Shown in pieces: positions 17,301 to 26,365 of a stretch of DNA of 64,000 nt. The translations under genes were made by a program, and so were the position numbers. Origin of the DNA: Bacilli bacterium (lineage in GTDB: Bacteria > Bacillota_I > Bacilli_A > RF39 > UBA660). The DNA lies in assembly GCA_017541325.1 (NCBI GenBank), contig JAFXZI010000004.1, forward strand, positions 59,208 to 123,207. Direction: 5' to 3'. The notes below the pieces were generated by a model that was not told where the DNA came from, searched no databases, and worked only from the letters and a program-made list of their open reading frames with translations. Within the stretch, counting starts at the first letter, position 1. Each line of letters opens with the position of its first letter.

Positions 17301-18032
17301 TTAATCTAAAACTAAAGCATCTAATCCTAAGACAATCATATTATCTAGCGCTCTTTCTCTATCTTCAGGAGATATTATTTCATCTACATATTTAGAGTCT
17401 ACTATAGTAACTATACAAGCAGCTTCTCTATTAAATTTATTAGCAGTATAAAATAATCCAAAAGCTTCCATCTCTTCTGCAATGGGATTAATATTTGGAG
17501 GAATTCTCTTATAAAATTCTTCCACTTCTGCATATGGTCCAAACATATCATTAGTGGAAAGAGTTCCATTTATTAATTTTGTATTTTTTTCAGCTGCAAC
17601 TTTTTTAATTTTTTCATTTAAATCAGAAGATGGATATTCAATAATTTTAGGAGTCCCATCATATTGAAAAGCATAACTTGATTCAGTATATGCTGAATCT
17701 GCTAAAATTATATCTCTAAGTTTTAAATTTGGATCTACAACTCCAGCAGTACCTGTTCTAATTATTTTTTTAACATCATAATAATAGAATAATTCAAATG
17801 CATAAATACACATTGAAGGTATTCCCATACCATGTCCCATAACAGTTATTCTTTTTCCTTTGTATGTTCCTGTATAAACATACATGTTTCTAATTGTACT
17901 AACTAATTCTGGATTATCCAAAAACTTTTCTGCAATATATTTTGCACGTAATGGATCTCCTGACATTAGTACAATATCAGATATTTTATCTTTTTCACAT
18001 GAAATATGTATTGCTTTTTCTTGTGGTTTCAT
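17301..18032 (-). CDS. deoD: Purine-nucleoside phosphorylase (DeoD type)
   Basis: The 243-residue protein matches the hexameric DeoD group: MSGDPLRAKYIA for phosphate binding, VMGHGMGIPSMCIYAFEL, RTGTAGVV and EEMEAFGLFYTA for ribose and base binding, and VDSKYVDE with the Asp that protonates purine N7. It cleaves purine ribo- and deoxyribonucleosides with phosphate, feeding base salvage and pentose use. The start follows GGGAGGAAA. It lies 14 bases downstream of the SGNH member of the pilin-module array, so it may be the last gene of that transcription unit, although no functional link is obvious. Confidence 0.95.
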   Translation of the reverse strand: MKPQEKAIHISCEKDKISDIVLMSGDPLRAKYIAEKFLDNPELVSTIRNMYVYTGTYKGKRITVMGHGMGIPSMCIYAFELFYYYDVKKIIRTGTAGVVDPNLKLRDIILADSAYTESSYAFQYDGTPKIIEYPSSDLNEKIKKVAAEKNTKLINGTLSTNDMFGPYAEVEEFYKRIPPNINPIAEEMEAFGLFYTANKFNREAACIVTIVDSKYVDEIISPEDRERALDNMIVLGLDALVLD

Positions 18033-18046
18033 ATTTTCCTCCCTTT

Positions 18047-19198
18047 TTATTCACTTAAACCTATACAGGCTTTTATTCCTTGATATATTCTTGTATATGT
18101 AGATGATCCATAATGAAGTCCATCTGAACTTTCAAAATTATTAACTATTTGACTATAGGTATCACAATAAGAAATATTTTCTTTTCCAGATGTTCCTGAC
18201 TTTAAAGTATCGTTAAATCTAGAAACTGATTCATTTGTATATCCTACATATGGATATTTAACTGGATTTAATGATACTAATACTATATTTTGATCTTTCC
18301 AATCACCTGCTGCTAATTCATTATATTTTTGAACATATCTATCGGCACCTAAACCATTTGCTCCCATTAAAGAAACAATATTATATCTGGTTCCTGGATC
18401 AGATTGCAAAACTCTATTAACTGCAGGAATTGCATCAGATACCATCCAATCATATCCCATAGCACCTTGTGCTATAACTAAGTCACCATTCATATTAAAG
18501 CCACCACTATTAGCAAATTGACATCTAGTCCATTCTCCATTACTAATAGTTGCACACATTCCAACAGTACGAGAATCTCCTATAATAATTGTTTTAGTTC
18601 CAGGGTTAGATGATCCACCATCAGATGGACCACCACCTCTATGTCCATTTAATACATCATCTGGATCTTTTTCTTTTCCTGCTAATTCTTTTTCTTTCTT
18701 GGCACCTTCTTCATTTTCTTTTCTATACTTTTCACGTTTTTTATCTAATTCTTCTCTTTCTTTATTATCTTTATCTTTTTCAGCAGTATGATCTTCTTCA
18801 TCTTCAGAATAAACTACGCATGAATCTTTATCTACTGTAAAGCATTTAATACATTCTGCAGTACTTGATGAATTATCCATATTTTCAAATAATAATAAAG
18901 TTATAAAAACTATGAAAAATACTATTACTCCTGCTGCACTTCTCGTTAAGAATTTCTTTGTTGCTTTATCTAGTCCTTTTTTATCTTCACTAAATACTAC
19001 TTTAAAAAAGTCAATTGATCCGAATAATATTAATCCTAAAGGTACTAAAATCTCTATTAAAGTAATAATTGTTCTAATAAAAGCTGGAAGAGCTTCTGGT
19101 ATTCCTGATGTTGTTCCACAAGATATTTTATTAACTGCATAGACTTTATCAAAAAGACTAAGTAAAACGATTTCTATTAATAGTATTTTTTTCTTCAT
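18047..19198 (-). CDS. Membrane-tethered SGNH hydrolase (pilin-module paralogue 1)
   Basis: This 383-residue protein has two parts. Residues 1-184 are the shared module: signal peptide ending VYA (21), a CGTTSGIPEALP segment, a membrane helix at 43-61, a Lys-rich cytoplasmic loop with GLDKATKKF, a second helix at 88-105, an extracellular CIKC...C segment and a Lys/Glu-rich helix. Residues 200-383 are an SGNH/GDSL hydrolase: GDSR with Ser209, Gly in QGAMG, Asn281 in MGANG, and Asp359/His362 in DGLHYG. Such domains remove acyl groups, for example O-acetyls from peptidoglycan or glycans. Topology puts the enzyme outside the cell. It is the last of four tandem paralogues, four bases after the previous stop, and its ribosome site overlaps that stop. 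Substrate is inferred. Confidence 0.85.
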   Translation of the reverse strand: MKKKILLIEIVLLSLFDKVYAVNKISCGTTSGIPEALPAFIRTIITLIEILVPLGLILFGSIDFFKVVFSEDKKGLDKATKKFLTRSAAGVIVFFIVFITLLLFENMDNSSSTAECIKCFTVDKDSCVVYSEDEEDHTAEKDKDNKEREELDKKREKYRKENEEGAKKEKELAGKEKDPDDVLNGHRGGGPSDGGSSNPGTKTIIIGDSRTVGMCATISNGEWTRCQFANSGGFNMNGDLVIAQGAMGYDWMVSDAIPAVNRVLQSDPGTRYNIVSLMGANGLGADRYVQKYNELAAGDWKDQNIVLVSLNPVKYPYVGYTNESVSRFNDTLKSGTSGKENISYCDTYSQIVNNFESSDGLHYGSSTYTRIYQGIKACIGLSE

Positions 19199-19202
19199 TT
19201 TA

Positions 19203-20867
19203 TCACCTCATAATACTTTGTGAAGGAGTACATACTTCTGCTTCTTGAATAGATGTTAACACTTCATCTATATTAAACCAGTCTGATGCACTATGACCAC
19301 TTGCACTTCCATAGGAATTACCTACAAATACTTTAGAGTTAGAACTATCTATATCTAGAAGAGCCATATAATGTTGAGAAGATGTAAAACTACTACTTCC
19401 TCCATTACTACTTCCCCATACTCTAACTACTACTACCTTTCCTTCATTTAAATAATTAATAATTGAACTTTTGCTCGTAGATCCATTGAAACAACTAAAT
19501 TGATTATTTGTTAATTGTGGTATAGCACTAGAAGGAGTAGTATGTAAAAATCTACTATAAACATCTGCTGGTGTAATAGATGAATTAGCTCCAGAAGATA
19601 CTACTGCTGATGAAGTTATCATACATCCTCTATGAGCAACAGTTTTTCCATCACTATATGTTTTTCCTCCCCATCTACTATCAGCTTGATTATATATATT
19701 ATAAGTTATACCTGTTTTAGAACTTGTATAACTACTTCCACTTTCATTAAGTCCTCCGGCTTTTATATGTTTTTGCATTATTTCATCTGGAAGACGATAT
19801 ACTTCTGCAAAACTATTGTAGTGATAACTTGATGCATGTTCTAAAACTTCATATCCAGTTGAATCTCCTGCTGGTCCTGGAGGCCCCATTGCTTCAGCAA
19901 CTCTTCCTGGACCTGATATTATTCCAGTATGACTATCATTAGGCAATATAAATATATCACCAGTTTTTAAATCAGCATCACTACTTGGATATACTCTTTG
20001 AAATCCTGCTTGTTGAAGTCTAGATTTAAATTCTGGACTTATACCAATATAGGGCCAAACATCTCTACTTCCTGATAAGAAAGAAACTCCAAAATTAGAA
20101 TTAGTAATTGCAAGTCCAACTAGTCCTGAACAACTAATACCATCACCAACATTTGCACCACCTGAGTAAACAGTTTCTCCATTATTTCTTTGATAAGGAT
20201 AAGTGTGTCCATATCCAATTGATTCATCTTTACAAATACCAATAGCCCAGTTTACGTAATCAATATTTGAATATTCTCCTCCGTTAACACCAGTTCCTAC
20301 ATTATTTCTACTTCCATTTAAAACGCTATCCGGATCTTTTTCTTGAGCTGCTAACTTTTTCTCTTTATCAGCATCATTTTCATTTTCTTTTCTATATTTT
20401 TCTCTCTTCTTTTCAAGTTCTTCTCTCATCTTGTTATCTTCTTCTTTTTCTTTAGAATGATCTTCTTCTGTTTCATAATAAAGTACACAATATTTTTTAT
20501 CTATTGCAAAACATCTAATACATTCTACTGTAGTTTCTGAATTATCTAAATTATTAAAAAATAGTGTTGTCATAAATATAATAAAGAATACTATTACTCC
20601 GGCTGCACTTCTAATTAAGAATTTCTTTACTGCTTTATCTAGTCCTTTTTTATCCTCACTAAATACTACTTTTAATAAATCAACTGATCCAAATAGTATT
20701 AATCCTAAAGGAACTAAATATTTAATTAGAGTAATAATTGTTCTAATAAACTCTGGAAGAGCTTCTGGTATTCCCGATGCGGTTCCACAAGATATTTTAT
20801 TAACTGCATAGACTTTATCAAAAAGACTATACAATACTATTTCTATTAGTAATAATCTTTTTTTCAT
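19203..20867 (-). CDS. Membrane-tethered NlpC/P60 plus C39-like peptidase (pilin-module paralogue 2)
   Basis: A 554-residue protein with the same N-terminal module (signal peptide, two helices, Lys/Glu coil, to about 184). Residues 200-365 form an NlpC/P60-like domain with Cys246 in GDGISCSGLV and His313 in DSHTGI. Residues 388-550 form a second papain-like domain of the C39 type: YNQADSRWGG, Cys415 in HRGCMITSSA and His499 in QHYMALLDID. Two different cysteine peptidase domains on one tether suggest cleavage of peptidoglycan cross-links and perhaps of peptides outside the cell. The frame ends in TGA, direct evidence that UGA is a stop in this organism. It begins three bases after the preceding paralogue. 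Roles are inferred from fold; the catalytic residues are seen. Confidence 0.87.
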   Translation of the reverse strand: MKKRLLLIEIVLYSLFDKVYAVNKISCGTASGIPEALPEFIRTIITLIKYLVPLGLILFGSVDLLKVVFSEDKKGLDKAVKKFLIRSAAGVIVFFIIFMTTLFFNNLDNSETTVECIRCFAIDKKYCVLYYETEEDHSKEKEEDNKMREELEKKREKYRKENENDADKEKKLAAQEKDPDSVLNGSRNNVGTGVNGGEYSNIDYVNWAIGICKDESIGYGHTYPYQRNNGETVYSGGANVGDGISCSGLVGLAITNSNFGVSFLSGSRDVWPYIGISPEFKSRLQQAGFQRVYPSSDADLKTGDIFILPNDSHTGIISGPGRVAEAMGPPGPAGDSTGYEVLEHASSYHYNSFAEVYRLPDEIMQKHIKAGGLNESGSSYTSSKTGITYNIYNQADSRWGGKTYSDGKTVAHRGCMITSSAVVSSGANSSITPADVYSRFLHTTPSSAIPQLTNNQFSCFNGSTSKSSIINYLNEGKVVVVRVWGSSNGGSSSFTSSQHYMALLDIDSSNSKVFVGNSYGSASGHSASDWFNIDEVLTSIQEAEVCTPSQSIMR

Positions 20868-20870
20868 AGT

Positions 20871-22322
20871 CTACTCCTGCATAATATCTACAACTCTAAC
20901 TGCTGCCCAGCAACTAGTTCCATTTAGTTTATTAATACGATTATCTAGTTTAGCAACTATTTTAAAATTTCTATTATTTGTATAACGACTTCCTCCATCA
21001 TATACAGTAACTGTTTTTTTAATACGATCAATTTCGCCTATAAATGCAACGTGATACCAATCATGCCAAGTATCAGGATCTGCTCTATTACTACATGATT
21101 CAAAAAAGTGAACTATATCTCCAATTTGTAAATCTTCTACATTAGTAATAACTTTATTTCCTTTAGCTTTTCCCATTGCTTTATAGCTAGCTGAACTATT
21201 TACTTTAGTTCTATTGTTATGGAATATTCCTGCTTTGTTATAAACCATATCAACAGTCCAGTTACAGTTAGTGTTTTTATTTAAACTATCTAAATCAGAT
21301 ATTAATTTATCAAAATTACTTTTTGGTTCAGATAATCCTTCTTCAAAATATACTCTTGTTCCTTTCCAGAAAGCATCATTAGTAGCAGAATTTGGAAGAC
21401 TTCCATTAAAGAAATCTTTCATTTGAACACAGTTTCCACCCCATTTACAATATTTTCTATTTATACCATTATAATAATCAAATCCATACATATACATCAT
21501 ACCAAAAACATATTCTGAAACCCATTGTAATTCAGTAGCGGTATGAACACTTATCTTTCTACCATAGAAATCTGCAAAAACTCCACCTAATGAACTCATA
21601 TAATTAGCAAAATTTCCATATTTACTTTTAATAGTAGATTTAAAGTTAGTAGAATCAAAATCATATAAATGTTGTTCTACTATTGCAAGTGTTTCACAAG
21701 AGAATCTAGATTTAACAGTTTTAGATGTACAAGTAAAATCAAGTTCTCCTACATTACCATTTCTATATCCATTTAATATATTATCTGGATCTTTTTCTTT
21801 AGATGCTTCTTTCTTCTCTTTATCAGCATCTTTTTTATTTTTTTCTCTATTTTCTTCTCTTTTCTTTTCAAGTTCTTGTCTCTTCTTATTATCTTCTTCT
21901 TTTTCAGCAGAATGATCTTCATCTTCTTCATAATATACTTTGCACGAATCTTTATCTACTGTAAAGCACTTTATACATTCTGCAGTACTTGATGAATTAT
22001 CCATGTTTTCAAAGAATAATAATGTAACAAATACAACAAAGAATACTATTACTCCTGCTGCACTTCTCGTTAAGAATTTCTTTACTGCTTTATCTAGTCC
22101 TTTTTTATCTTCACCAAATACCACTTTTAATAAATCAACAGATCCAAATAGTATTAATCCTAAAGGAACTAAATATTTAATTAGAGTAACAACCGTTCTA
22201 ATAAACTCTGGAAGAGCTTCTGGTATTCCTGATGTTGTTCCACAAGAAATCTTATTTATTGCGTAAACATGTTCAAATAAATTAATTAATATAATTTCTA
22301 TAAACAAAACTTTCTTTTTCAT
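20871..22322 (-). CDS. Membrane-tethered CHAP/NlpC-like protein (pilin-module paralogue 3)
   Basis: The 483-residue protein repeats the shared module (1-184) and then a middle domain starting FTCTSKTVK...FSCETLAIVEQHL (about 195-290), which is also present in the next paralogue and resembles a lysozyme-like or helical binding domain, although I cannot name it. The C-terminal part looks like a papain-fold amidase of the NlpC/CHAP type: Cys353 in NCNWTVDMVYNKAG, the LQIGDIVHFF strand and His424 in WYHVAFIGE, then VTVYDGGS. Catalysis is likely but the assignment is weaker than for paralogue 2. Extracellular by topology. It ends in GCAGGAGTAG, whose GGAG serves as ribosome site for the next gene. 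Confidence 0.83.
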   Translation of the reverse strand: MKKKVLFIEIILINLFEHVYAINKISCGTTSGIPEALPEFIRTVVTLIKYLVPLGLILFGSVDLLKVVFGEDKKGLDKAVKKFLTRSAAGVIVFFVVFVTLLFFENMDNSSSTAECIKCFTVDKDSCKVYYEEDEDHSAEKEEDNKKRQELEKKREENREKNKKDADKEKKEASKEKDPDNILNGYRNGNVGELDFTCTSKTVKSRFSCETLAIVEQHLYDFDSTNFKSTIKSKYGNFANYMSSLGGVFADFYGRKISVHTATELQWVSEYVFGMMYMYGFDYYNGINRKYCKWGGNCVQMKDFFNGSLPNSATNDAFWKGTRVYFEEGLSEPKSNFDKLISDLDSLNKNTNCNWTVDMVYNKAGIFHNNRTKVNSSASYKAMGKAKGNKVITNVEDLQIGDIVHFFESCSNRADPDTWHDWYHVAFIGEIDRIKKTVTVYDGGSRYTNNRNFKIVAKLDNRINKLNGTSCWAAVRVVDIMQE

Positions 22323-22339
22323 ATTTACTCCTTTATTAT

Positions 22340-23728
22340 CTATCTTTGTAAATCAGCAAATCTTTCTGCTGCCCAATAATCATATCCAAATTCATCTTTT
22401 ACTTCTTTATATTCTTCTGCTTCTGTATAAACCATTTTCATTTCTCTTTTAAAATTTCTAGTTGTTTGGAAATAACTTCCTCCATCATATAATACTATTT
22501 TATCATCATATACCTCTCCAACAATAGTAACATGTTCTCCTTGTCCCCAAGAACTACGATCAGCTTTATTTACAGGATGTGCAAAAAAATGAAATAAATC
22601 TCCAGGACGTAAATCACTAAACTTAGTAACCATAGTCCTTTTAACTGGTTTACCTTTTTTTAATACTCCACCTTTATATAATGGAGCTTGAGCAGCTGGT
22701 CCACATTCTGTAGCCATCCATAAATTAGGATTCACCCCTGTGCCAGATATTACTTCATCAAAATTTGCATCAAAATGTTCAGTCCAATGACCAGCCCTTA
22801 AATTTCCAGGATAGAAAGCATCTGAACTATGTCCGCTACTTCCATAACCAACTCCCCAGTTTTGATAGACTCCACCACTATTATAATAATCCATTCCATA
22901 CATATACATCCATCCAAATGTATATTCTGCAACTTTTTGGAACTCATATTCAGTTGTAATATTAAGCTCTTTTCCATAATATTCTGAAAATACTCCACCA
23001 AGAGATTGAGCATAATTATTAAATCCACCGTAAGAAGCAATTACATCTCTAAAATTATAATAATTAAAATCATTTAGATGTTGCTCTACTATCGCAAGAG
23101 TTTCGCAAGAAAACTTTGCTTTAACAGTTTTAGACGTACAAGAAAAATCTAAATCTCCACTAGCTCTTCTTTTTCCTTTTAAAACGCTATCTGGATCTTT
23201 TTCTTTTCCAGCTAGTTCTTTTTCCTTCTTAGCATATTCTTCATTTTCTTTACGATTGTCTTCTCTTTTCTTTTCAAGTTCTTCTCTTTCTTTTTTATCT
23301 TTATCTTTTTCATTAGAGTGATCTTCATCTTCTTCATAATATACTTTGCATGAATCTTTATCTACAGTAAAGCACTTTATACATTCTGCAGTACTTGATG
23401 AATTATCCATGTTTTCAAAGAATAATAGAGTTATAAAAACTATGAAAAATACTATTACTCCTGATGCACTTCTTATTAAAAATTTCTTAACTGCTTTATC
23501 TAGTCCTCTTTTATCTTCTCCAAATACTACTTTTAATAAATCAACTGATCCAAATAGTATTAATCCTAAAGGTACTAATATTTCTATTAAAGTGATAATT
23601 GTTCTAATAAATTCAGGAAGAGCTTCTGGAATTCCTGATGTTGTTCCACAAGAAATCTTATTTACTGCGTAAACTTTATCTATAAAAGAAAATAATATAA
23701 TTTCAATAAATAATAATTTCTTTTTCAT
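22340..23728 (-). CDS. Membrane-tethered CHAP/NlpC-like protein (pilin-module paralogue 4)
   Basis: The 462-residue protein has the shared module, the same middle domain as paralogue 3 (FSCTSKTVKAKFSCETLAIVEQHL, split here only in description; about 190-285) and a papain-like C-terminal domain with Cys342 in TECGPAAQAP, the DLRPGDLFHFF strand and His399 in GEHVTIVGE. It is the closest relative of paralogue 3 over its whole length, so these two share a later duplication than the other pair. The start follows AGGAGC. It is nine bases downstream of the small membrane protein gene, which appears to head the array. Confidence 0.83.
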   Translation of the reverse strand: MKKKLLFIEIILFSFIDKVYAVNKISCGTTSGIPEALPEFIRTIITLIEILVPLGLILFGSVDLLKVVFGEDKRGLDKAVKKFLIRSASGVIVFFIVFITLLFFENMDNSSSTAECIKCFTVDKDSCKVYYEEDEDHSNEKDKDKKEREELEKKREDNRKENEEYAKKEKELAGKEKDPDSVLKGKRRASGDLDFSCTSKTVKAKFSCETLAIVEQHLNDFNYYNFRDVIASYGGFNNYAQSLGGVFSEYYGKELNITTEYEFQKVAEYTFGWMYMYGMDYYNSGGVYQNWGVGYGSSGHSSDAFYPGNLRAGHWTEHFDANFDEVISGTGVNPNLWMATECGPAAQAPLYKGGVLKKGKPVKRTMVTKFSDLRPGDLFHFFAHPVNKADRSSWGQGEHVTIVGEVYDDKIVLYDGGSYFQTTRNFKREMKMVYTEAEEYKEVKDEFGYDYWAAERFADLQR

Positions 23729-23737
23729 ATTAGCTCC

Positions 23738-23974
23738 TTATTTTTTATTAATTGTAATAGTTTTATTTGAACAATCTATTACTAATGCATTACTAGTTTC
23801 ATATATATGTTTATCTTTTGATTCATTATTAGAATCAATATTATAATTACTATCAATATATATAGTTTTTTCTTTTGAATCTAAAGCACTTTGTTTATTA
23901 TAAAAATAATCTTTCATAAAAAAAGGCACTATTAAAACAATAATAGCAATTAATACTATAATTATTTTTTTCAC
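23738..23974 (-). CDS. Small membrane-anchored or secreted protein
   Basis: A 78-residue protein starting at GTG, preceded by a perfect AAAGGAGGT ribosome site seven bases away. Residues 1-20 are a single hydrophobic helix (IIIVLIAIIVLIVPFF) serving as signal or anchor; the rest is hydrophilic, rich in Ser, Asn and Asp, with one Cys. No family recognised. It is nine bases upstream of the first pilin-module paralogue and so belongs to the same unit; it could be an accessory or chaperone of that array. Strong translation signal suggests high expression. Confidence 0.75.
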   Translation of the reverse strand: MKKIIIVLIAIIVLIVPFFMKDYFYNKQSALDSKEKTIYIDSNYNIDSNNESKDKHIYETSNALVIDCSNKTITINKK

Positions 23975-24004
23975 GCTAGCACCTCCTTTAAAAGAATTTA
24001 TATT

Positions 24005-24367
24005 CTATTTTTCCCAAAGTCCATGAAGATTACAATATGCATACATTTTAATAATTTCAGAATTAGTATTTAATATAAATTCTGGTTTATCATTAGGAGT
24101 TAATTTTTTTATTAAGAAACAATCTTTAGTTTCTACTGCAATAAATTCAATATAATGTTCTTCTGTCATAGGATGTTCTACTTCTCCTACAAATACCTTT
24201 CTTATTCCATTTTCTTCTATAAGAACTGGAACATGTTTTTCAACTGCTGCATCAACAGAACGACTTTGAAGTAAAGTCATTTCTTCTCCACAACAAATAA
24301 TATTATCATTTACTTCATTTATTGAAGTAAGAATATTTCCACATTTTTTACACTTATAAAATTTCAT
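24005..24367 (-). CDS. dfx: Desulfoferrodoxin (superoxide reductase)
   Basis: The protein (120 residues from the ATG at 24367) has an N-terminal desulforedoxin-type Fe(Cys)4 site, with Cys6, Cys9, Cys25 and Cys26 (CKKC and ICC), and the superoxide reductase centre with His residues in EKHVP and EHPMTEEHY and a C-terminal CNLHG. It reduces superoxide to hydrogen peroxide without making oxygen, typical of anaerobes. I chose 24367 because GGTG precedes it and the domain begins there; the frame is open seven codons earlier. It is 30 bases upstream of the small membrane protein, so read-through into the pilin-module array is possible. Confidence 0.93.
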   Translation of the reverse strand: MKFYKCKKCGNILTSINEVNDNIICCGEEMTLLQSRSVDAAVEKHVPVLIEENGIRKVFVGEVEHPMTEEHYIEFIAVETKDCFLIKKLTPNDKPEFILNTNSEIIKMYAYCNLHGLWEK

Positions 24368-24424
24368 ATTTTCACCATTATCCTTCATAATAAAGTTTAC
24401 TAAAATAACACATTATAGTCAACA

Positions 24425-24452
24425 AATTAAAAGAGTGAGATTACTCACTCTT
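24425..24452 (-). terminator. Terminator after the hybrid histidine kinase
   Basis: AAGAGTGAG pairs with CTCACTCTT around a four-base loop; TTTTAATTTG follows on the minus strand. It overlaps the stop. Confidence 0.8.
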
Positions 24453-26276
24453 AAATACTTTGTCAAGTTTTTCTTTAATTTGATCTCTACTAAATGGTTT
24501 AGCTATATAATCAACAAATCCTTCACTAAGATATTTCTCTTTAGCACCAGCTACTGCATCAGCTGTAAGTGCAATAACTGTAATATTAAAATTAGGATTT
24601 TCTTTTAGTTTTTCTAAAGTTGTTTCTCCACTCATTTCAGGCATCATTATATCCATTAATATAAGATCGTATTCATCTCCATTTTTTACCTTTTCAAGAC
24701 ACTCTTGTCCACTAGATGCATCATCTAAAATTAAATCAAAATTATCTAAAGCACGATGAGCAACTTTTATATTAAGCTTATTATCATCTACTATCAAAAC
24801 TCGTTTATTTCCATAAGATACATCCTCAACAATTGCAACTTCTTTTTGTTTTGTATCTCCTGCAGGAGCACTATATTTATTAATTTTTTGAGGGATTTGA
24901 GCTACAAATAAAGATCCTTTTCCATATTGAGATTGAACATTTATTTTTCCACCCATAAGTTCAACTAAACTCTTTGTAATAGCAAGACCAAGTCCAGTAC
25001 CTTCAACAGTAGTATTTTTCTCTACATTAAGTCTTTCAAACTTAGTAAATAATTTATCAATGTTTTCGGCAGGAATACCTCTTCCAGTATCTTGTACACT
25101 TATAATTAAATTACATATACCATTTTGATTAATACATTTAACTGTTAATGTAATAGATCCTTTTTCAGTATATTTAATAGCATTAGTTAAAAGATTGTTA
25201 ATTATTCCTTTAACGTGAATCTTATCACCATATAATTCATATGGAACATCTTCTGCGATATTAATTTTAAAGTCTATTGGTTTATCTCCAATTCTAGTCG
25301 CATCAATTCTTGCTAGTTCCTCTATTAATTGTTTTGGATTATATGGAGTATTAACAATCTCCATTTTTTCACTTTCAATTTTACTAATATCAAGAATATT
25401 TCCAACTATTTCAAGTAGAGTTTGAGATGCACTAATAATATCATTAGCATCTTCTGCAACTTGTTCAGGAACTTCATTCTTAAATGAACCGATATCTTCA
25501 GATAATCCAACAATTGCATTTAGCGGTGTTCTAATTTCATGTGACATACTACTTAAGAAATCTGATTTAGCACGGTTTGCTTTTTCGGCTTCGTTTTTAG
25601 CAGTATTTAATTGTTCAATCATCTTAACATCAGGATTTTCAATTGTAAAATACATAATAAATGTTACAAGGGTATCTACAGCTGTCATCAATAATAGTTC
25701 TGGATAATTTTTTTGTATTATTCCTGCAATCGTTCCTAAAAAAATAAGAATCAATACTGGCAACATTTTTTTTCTAATTAAATTTTTGAAATTTTTTATA
25801 ATTGATATTACCCAAACAATAATTAAAAATGTATACGATCCAAACAAAAATGATACAGAAGGACCATACGAATAGAAACCATTTTCTCCTGTATGATAAT
25901 ACATTGGTAATCCATATATAAAAATGACGTTAATTATAAAGTATATTAAACAACATATTATTATATTCTTTTTAAATTTATTGCTTGCACTTTCTCTTGT
26001 TGCAACAAAGAAAATATAGATTGTAAACAGTAAAATATAAACTAAATAATAAATTAAAAGGAGATGTGTAAAAATTGTATTAAGCGTTGGAAGAGTTTCT
26101 ATATGATTTATGGTATAAATACAAATCAACTCAATTATTAATCCAACTTCATTTGCTGTCATAATCATTCTAAATAATGACGTTTCTTCACTTTTAATTC
26201 TTTTTACAGAATAATAAATTATCAAAAGAATTGTCATATAGATTAAACTTGTTATTTGTAACCAAACTATATGCAT
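24441..26276 (-). CDS. Hybrid sensor histidine kinase with receiver domain
   Basis: The 611-residue protein begins with six or seven membrane helices (about 5-212, 7TM-like sensor without a large extracellular loop). A short coiled coil leads to HisKA with SHEIRTPLNA (phospho-His246), then the ATPase domain with N box LLTNAIKY, G boxes DTGRGIP and GTGLGLAI, and a C-terminal receiver (about 490-611) with DD, phospho-Asp542 in LILMDIMMPEMSG and the conserved Lys in IAKPFS. No separate response regulator or DNA-binding protein is adjacent, so the phosphate probably passes to an unlinked partner. Ligand unknown. Flanked by terminators; a single-gene unit starting after GGGAGTG. Confidence 0.93.
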   Translation of the reverse strand: MHIVWLQITSLIYMTILLIIYYSVKRIKSEETSLFRMIMTANEVGLIIELICIYTINHIETLPTLNTIFTHLLLIYYLVYILLFTIYIFFVATRESASNKFKKNIIICCLIYFIINVIFIYGLPMYYHTGENGFYSYGPSVSFLFGSYTFLIIVWVISIIKNFKNLIRKKMLPVLILIFLGTIAGIIQKNYPELLLMTAVDTLVTFIMYFTIENPDVKMIEQLNTAKNEAEKANRAKSDFLSSMSHEIRTPLNAIVGLSEDIGSFKNEVPEQVAEDANDIISASQTLLEIVGNILDISKIESEKMEIVNTPYNPKQLIEELARIDATRIGDKPIDFKINIAEDVPYELYGDKIHVKGIINNLLTNAIKYTEKGSITLTVKCINQNGICNLIISVQDTGRGIPAENIDKLFTKFERLNVEKNTTVEGTGLGLAITKSLVELMGGKINVQSQYGKGSLFVAQIPQKINKYSAPAGDTKQKEVAIVEDVSYGNKRVLIVDDNKLNIKVAHRALDNFDLILDDASSGQECLEKVKNGDEYDLILMDIMMPEMSGETTLEKLKENPNFNITVIALTADAVAGAKEKYLSEGFVDYIAKPFSRDQIKEKLDKVFKSE

Positions 26277-26334
26277 ATCAACACTCCCTATTCTAAAACG
26301 ATTATATCATATAAAAATGTAATACAACAATAAT

Positions 26335-26365
26335 AAAAGAATAAGTTTAATTAACTTATTCTTTT
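26335..26365 (-). terminator. Terminator after the acyl-adenylating enzyme
   Basis: AAAAGAATAAGTT pairs with AACTTATTCTTTT around a five-base loop and overlaps the end of the gene. Confidence 0.75.

Larger units (their letters stand above)
18647..23728 (-). repeat. Four dispersed copies of a ~552-base coding module (tandem gene family)
   Basis: The first 184 codons of four consecutive genes are homologous and very similar at the DNA level: 18647-19198, 20316-20867, 21771-22322 and 23177-23728. Long stretches around the second membrane helix and the TVDKDSC region are nearly identical (compare 18841-18960 with 21961-22080 and 23361-23480). Downstream sequences diverge completely between copies except for the middle domain shared by copies 3 and 4. 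This is the pattern of tandem duplication with exchange of the 3' enzyme part, possibly maintained by gene conversion. Confidence 0.9.

Noticed and set aside
18610-18840. Plus-strand frame rich in Leu and His
   Set aside because: It is the antisense reading of the Lys/Glu-rich stalk and has no translation signals.
21940-22266. Plus-strand open frame of about 108 codons, matched by a similar one at 23346-23672
   Set aside because: Both are antisense to the conserved pilin-like module, so their likeness follows from the paralogy of the real minus-strand genes. Neither has a ribosome site.
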